A stretch of DNA of 24,506 bases from Actinocrinis sp046724665 (GTDB lineage: Bacteria > Actinomycetota > Actinomycetes > Streptomycetales > Catenulisporaceae), in the NCBI GenBank assembly GCA_046724665.1, contig JBKOWZ010000008.1, forward strand, positions 1 to 24,506. The letters are read 5' to 3'. Of the stretch, positions 21,278 to 24,506 are shown piece after piece; position 1 is the stretch's first letter; each line of letters opens with the position of its first letter. Under the pieces are notes generated by a model that was given only the letters and a program-made list of their open reading frames with translations, was not told where the DNA came from and made no database searches. The position numbers were made by a program, and so were the translations under genes.

Positions 21278-22849
21278 ATGAGCGACGCGGTGGAGACCGG
21301 CGGCGACGCGGTGAAGGCCGATCGGCGCGGACCGTTCGGCGCGGTCGGGATCCTGGTCGGAGCGCTGACCGGCCTGCTCGCCGGGGCGGCGGCGCTCGCG
21401 GTCGGCGAGCTTGTCGCGGTGTTCGCCGGGGCGGCCACGGCGCCGGCGGTCGCGGTCGGCGAGTGGGCGATCGACCTGGCGCCGTCCGGCGTCAAGGAGT
21501 TCGCGATCCGCGAGTTCGGCTCGCACGACAAGACGGCGCTGCTCACCGGGGTGTACGTGATCCTCGCCGTGGTCTCCGCGGCGGCCGGGGTCGTCGCGCG
21601 GCGCAATCTGACCGTGGCGAGCCTCATCGCGGCGTCCTTCGGCGTCGTCGGGATCGTGGCCGCGGCCACCCGGCCCAAGGCCGGGGTCAGCGCGCTGTTC
21701 CCCTCGCTTCTCGCGGGCGCGGCGGCGGTACTCGTGCTGCGATGGCTCACGCGGCGCGGCGGCGAGATGTCCGACGGGCCGACCGAGCGTCGGCGCTTCC
21801 TCGGCGCGATGGTCGGTACGGCGGCCGGGGCGGCGGTAGGCGGCTTCGGCTCGAAGATGTGGATCGACTCGCGGTACGACGTCGCTCCGGCGCGTGCAGC
21901 CGTGAAGATCCCGCTCCCCGCGCGGACACTGCCCGCGGCACCCGCCTCGACGCACCTGAACGTGCCGGGGCTGGCCCCTTTCTACACGCCGAACAAGGAC
22001 TTCTACCGCGTGGATACCGCGCTGTCCGTGCCCCAGGTCGATCCGGCGAACTGGATGCTGCGGATTCACGGCATGGTGGCGCGGCCGCTGGAGATCAGCT
22101 TCGCGCAGCTGCTGAAGCTGTCGCTGGAGGAGCACGACCTGACGCTCACCTGCGTCTCGAACCCGGTCGGCGGGCCGTACTGCGGCAATGCCCGGTGGAT
22201 CGGCGCGCCGCTCGCGCCGTTGCTGCGTCAGGCCGGAGTGTTGTCGGGAGCTGATCAGATCCTCGCGACATCGACCGACGGGATGACGATCGGCACACCG
22301 GTTAACGCAGTACTCGATGGCCGTGACGCGATGCTCGCAGTAGCGATGAACGGCGAGCCGCTGCCGATCGAGCACGGCTTCCCCTGCCGGATGCTGGTGC
22401 CGGGCCTGTACGGCTACGTCTCGGCGACCAAGTGGGTCGTGGACCTCGAACTGACCACGTTCGCCTCCACGGCCGGGTACTGGGTACACCGCGGCTGGGC
22501 ACAGAAAGCACCGGTGAAGACGGCGTCGCGGATCGACGTACCGCGTTCGGGCGCGGCGGTGCCGGCCGGGACGGTCGTGCTCGCCGGGACGGCGTGGGCG
22601 ACGCACCGGGGCGTGGCCGGGGTCGAGGTCCAGATCGACGGGCAGTGGCACGAGGCGACGCTGGCCGCCTCGGATACGCCGGACACCTGGCGGCAGTGGT
22701 CGTACACCTGGCAGAACGCTTCTCGCGGCAGCCACGAGATCGCGGTACGCGCCACCGACGCGACAGGCGCGGTCCAGACCTCCGCGGTCCACGACGTGAT
22801 TCCGGACGGCGCGACCGGCTACCACCGCATCACGGTCAACGTCACCTGA
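21278..22849 (+). CDS. Membrane-anchored sulfite-oxidase-type molybdopterin oxidoreductase
   Basis: 523 aa. About five hydrophobic segments occupy residues 20-195. An RRRFLG motif at about 171-176 precedes the last one, resembling an internal twin-arginine signal. The catalytic part starts near 225 (GLAPFYTPNKDFYRVDTAL) and has the molybdenum-ligand Cys292 in LTLTCVSNPVGG, then PCRMLVPGLYGYVSATKWV. A C-terminal Mo-co dimerisation domain follows (AVPAGTVVLAGTAWATHRGV). The active domain is probably outside the membrane. The ATG at 21278 has GAAGGG 9 nt upstream; an in-frame ATG at 21197 is less likely. Substrate is unknown. Confidence 0.9.
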   Translation: MSDAVETGGDAVKADRRGPFGAVGILVGALTGLLAGAAALAVGELVAVFAGAATAPAVAVGEWAIDLAPSGVKEFAIREFGSHDKTALLTGVYVILAVVSAAAGVVARRNLTVASLIAASFGVVGIVAAATRPKAGVSALFPSLLAGAAAVLVLRWLTRRGGEMSDGPTERRRFLGAMVGTAAGAAVGGFGSKMWIDSRYDVAPARAAVKIPLPARTLPAAPASTHLNVPGLAPFYTPNKDFYRVDTALSVPQVDPANWMLRIHGMVARPLEISFAQLLKLSLEEHDLTLTCVSNPVGGPYCGNARWIGAPLAPLLRQAGVLSGADQILATSTDGMTIGTPVNAVLDGRDAMLAVAMNGEPLPIEHGFPCRMLVPGLYGYVSATKWVVDLELTTFASTAGYWVHRGWAQKAPVKTASRIDVPRSGAAVPAGTVVLAGTAWATHRGVAGVEVQIDGQWHEATLAASDTPDTWRQWSYTWQNASRGSHEIAVRATDATGAVQTSAVHDVIPDGATGYHRITVNVT

Positions 22850-22884
22850 CAGCGCAGACGACGGCGCCGGATGACGGGATCCGG

Positions 22885-22890
22885 CAGAAT
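22885..22890 (+). promoter_or_regulatory. -10-like CAGAAT, predicted leaderless start of the HAD gene
   Basis: CCGGCAGAAT ends 6 nt before the GTG at 22897, the same arrangement as at the murA-like gene. It lies in the 47-bp gap after the molybdoenzyme gene. Confidence 0.4.
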
Positions 22891-22896
22891 CCAGAG

Positions 22897-23709
22897 GTGA
22901 CCGCACCCCGCCTGATCGCCACCGACCTCGACGGCACCCTGCTGCGCTCGGACCTGACCGTCTCCGACCGGACCTGCTCCGCCCTCAAGGCCTGCTCCGC
23001 GGCCGGACTCGCGGTCGTGATCGTGACCGCGCGACCGCACCGGACCGTCGTCGAGATCGCCGAGCGGATCGGCTGCGCCGGCACGGCGATCTGCGCCAAC
23101 GGCGCGACCGTGCTGGACGTGGCGAGCGGCGAGGCGGAACTCGTGCGCGCCTTCACCGCCGAGCAGGCGCTGGGCATCGTGGCGTCGCTGCGTCCGCTGC
23201 TGCCGCCCGAGACCGGATACGCGCTGGAGACCGGCGACGAGGTGTTCCGCGATCCGGCCTTCCGGCCAGGACTGATCTCCGGCGTCGGCAGCCTCGTCCT
23301 GCCGGACCTGACGCAGGCGCGGCCGAACGGCGGCCGGTTCGTCAAGGTGCTGGCACGCTGCGACGGCGCGACCGCGGACGACCTGCTGGCCGTCGCCCGG
23401 CCGATCCTGGACGGTCGGGGCGAGCCGTCGCACTCCGGCGGCCGCGGCCTGCTCGAGATCGCCCCGCCGGGCGCGACGAAGGCGGGCACGCTCGCGTGGC
23501 ACTGCGCGCAGCTCGGCATCGCCGAGCACGAGGTCATCGCGTTCGGCGACATGCCGAACGACCTGCCGATGCTCACGTGGGCCGGCACGGCGTACGCCGT
23601 CGCCAACGCGCACCCGGACGTGTTGGCCGTCGTGCAGTGCGTTACCGCGTCGAACGACGAGGACGGCGTCGCCGTGGCGCTTGAGGAACTGCTGGCACAG
23701 CTGGCCTGA
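22897..23709 (+). CDS. HAD-superfamily phosphatase, Cof type (subfamily IIB)
   Basis: 270 aa, normal for Cof/YbiV-like proteins, which dephosphorylate sugar phosphates, nucleotides or cofactors. Motif I is DLDGTLL with nucleophile Asp10 and Asp12; motif II is VIVTARP; motif III Lys195 is in GATKAGTLAW; motif IV is FGDMPNDLPML with Asp218. The large C2-type cap lies between motifs II and III. The GTG start gives the usual short lead-in before motif I. Substrate cannot be inferred. Confidence 0.93.
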   Translation: MTAPRLIATDLDGTLLRSDLTVSDRTCSALKACSAAGLAVVIVTARPHRTVVEIAERIGCAGTAICANGATVLDVASGEAELVRAFTAEQALGIVASLRPLLPPETGYALETGDEVFRDPAFRPGLISGVGSLVLPDLTQARPNGGRFVKVLARCDGATADDLLAVARPILDGRGEPSHSGGRGLLEIAPPGATKAGTLAWHCAQLGIAEHEVIAFGDMPNDLPMLTWAGTAYAVANAHPDVLAVVQCVTASNDEDGVAVALEELLAQLA

Positions 23710-23725
23710 CGCGCCCGACAGCGCT

Positions 23726-24506
23726 CTATCGGCGTAGCAGGTCCTTGCGTACCTTCCCCATGGCGTTGCGCGGAAGGGCTTCGACGAAGCTCACCGCGCG
23801 GGGACGCTTGTGCGCGGACAACGTGCGCGCAACGAAGTCGATGAGTTCGGCCTCGGTTACGCCGTCCGCGACGACGAAGGCTGCGATGCGCTGCCCTAGG
23901 TCGTCGTCGGGGACGCCGATGACTGCGGCCTCACGCACACCGGGGTGCGCTAACAACGCGTTCTCGACCTCACCGGCGCCGATGCGGTAACCGCCGGACT
24001 TGATCAGGTCGGTCGAGGCGCGTCCGACGATGCGGTGACCGCCGTCCGGTTCGATGACCGCCATGTCGCCGGTCCGGAACCAGCCGTCGGTGGTGAAGCT
24101 TGCGGCGGTCGCGTCGGGGCGGCCGAGGTAGCCGGAGAACACGGTCGCGCCGCGCACGTGCAGCTCGCCGACGCTCGCGCCGTCGTGCGGCACCGGTGAG
24201 CCGTCCTCGGCGGCCAGCCGGGTGTCCACGCCGGCGAGGGGCCGGCCGACGGTGCCGGGGCGGCGGTCGGAGTCGTCGGCGCGTGTGGAGATCGTGATGA
24301 GCGTTTCGGTCATGCCGTAGCGCTCGACGGCACGGTGGCCGGTCAGCGCCTCGAGGTCGCCGAAGACGGGAGCGGGCAGCGCCGCCGAACCGGACACGAG
24401 CAGGCGCGCCGCGGACAGCGCCTTGGCGGATGAGGGATCGGCGCAGATGCGGGACCAGACTGTGGGCACGCCGAAGTAGAGGGATCCCGCTGCGGCCGCG
24501 TAGCTC
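23726..24506 (-). CDS. Acyl-CoA synthetase, AMP-binding, possibly malonyl-CoA synthetase (partial)
   Basis: The frame stays open to the right edge; about 260 C-terminal residues are present. Adenylate-forming motifs are ERYGMTET (A5), GWFRTGDMAVIEPDGGHRIVGR (A7, read in parts), STDLIKSGGYRIGAGEVE (A8) and PRNAMGKVRKDLL with the catalytic Lys (A10). RLLVSGSAALPAPVF followed by ERYGMTETL resembles MatB-type malonyl-CoA synthetases more than long-chain ligases, by memory only. It ends 16 nt from the convergent HAD gene. Confidence 0.9.
   Translation of the reverse strand, partial: SYAAAAGSLYFGVPTVWSRICADPSSAKALSAARLLVSGSAALPAPVFGDLEALTGHRAVERYGMTETLITISTRADDSDRRPGTVGRPLAGVDTRLAAEDGSPVPHDGASVGELHVRGATVFSGYLGRPDATAASFTTDGWFRTGDMAVIEPDGGHRIVGRASTDLIKSGGYRIGAGEVENALLAHPGVREAAVIGVPDDDLGQRIAAFVVADGVTEAELIDFVARTLSAHKRPRAVSFVEALPRNAMGKVRKDLLRR

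Noticed and set aside
1..24506. CRISPR arrays, insertion sequences, integrases, tRNA genes and attachment sites
   Set aside because: No regularly spaced repeats, transposase motifs or tRNA T-arm/anticodon patterns were found on either strand by reading.

Overview
The window is GC-rich chromosomal DNA from an actinobacterium. The 5' end of the partial 16S rRNA gene at the left edge, the actinobacterial rRNA leader, frequent GTG/TTG starts and the order alaS-ruvX-mltG-aroE ... aroC-aroK-aroB-efp-nusB all fit Streptomyces-like actinomycetes. The 16S fragment (about 130 nt) is too short to name an order or genus. No mobile element, CRISPR array or tRNA was seen.

Region 1 (1-4480, all minus strand) reads aroC > aroK > aroB > efp > nusB > rRNA operon. 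The aro genes overlap by 4 bases each and encode chorismate synthase, shikimate kinase and dehydroquinate synthase. EF-P and NusB follow under a probable promoter of their own. About 420 bp of rRNA leader then carries a good sigma-70 promoter and a boxA element, so the gene for the boxA-binding protein NusB directly precedes an rRNA operon.

Region 2 (4630-7342, plus strand) lies between aroC and aroE. It holds a SAM hydrolase (DUF62 family), a 60-aa unknown ORF, and a roughly 420-aa two-module protein whose C-terminal half resembles DUF6882. A strong 16-bp hairpin lies just before the last gene. This looks like accessory DNA inserted into a conserved cluster.

Region 3 (7368-15880, minus strand) reads rarA, then a DUF948 membrane protein, a DUF6167-like small protein, alaS, ruvX, mltG and aroE. 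It is a conserved actinobacterial block mixing replication repair, tRNA charging, peptidoglycan strand release and the shikimate pathway.

Region 4 (16031-24506) has mixed orientation. It holds a MurA-family enolpyruvyl transferase with Asp in place of the catalytic Cys, a HipA-like kinase overlapping a DUF3037 gene, a divergent ECF41-type sigma factor, a BNR-repeat protein paired with a MoaD/ThiS-like protein ending in GG, a membrane-anchored sulfite-oxidase-type molybdoenzyme, a Cof-type HAD phosphatase, and a partial acyl/malonyl-CoA synthetase.

At least seven genes carry a TANNNT-like or CAGAAT -10 box exactly 6-7 nt before the start codon and no clear ribosome binding site, which predicts leaderless mRNAs. 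The least described units are the HipA/DUF3037 pair, the BNR/MoaD pair and the DUF6882-like insert gene. All functional statements come from reading the sequence and recalling families; no search was run.
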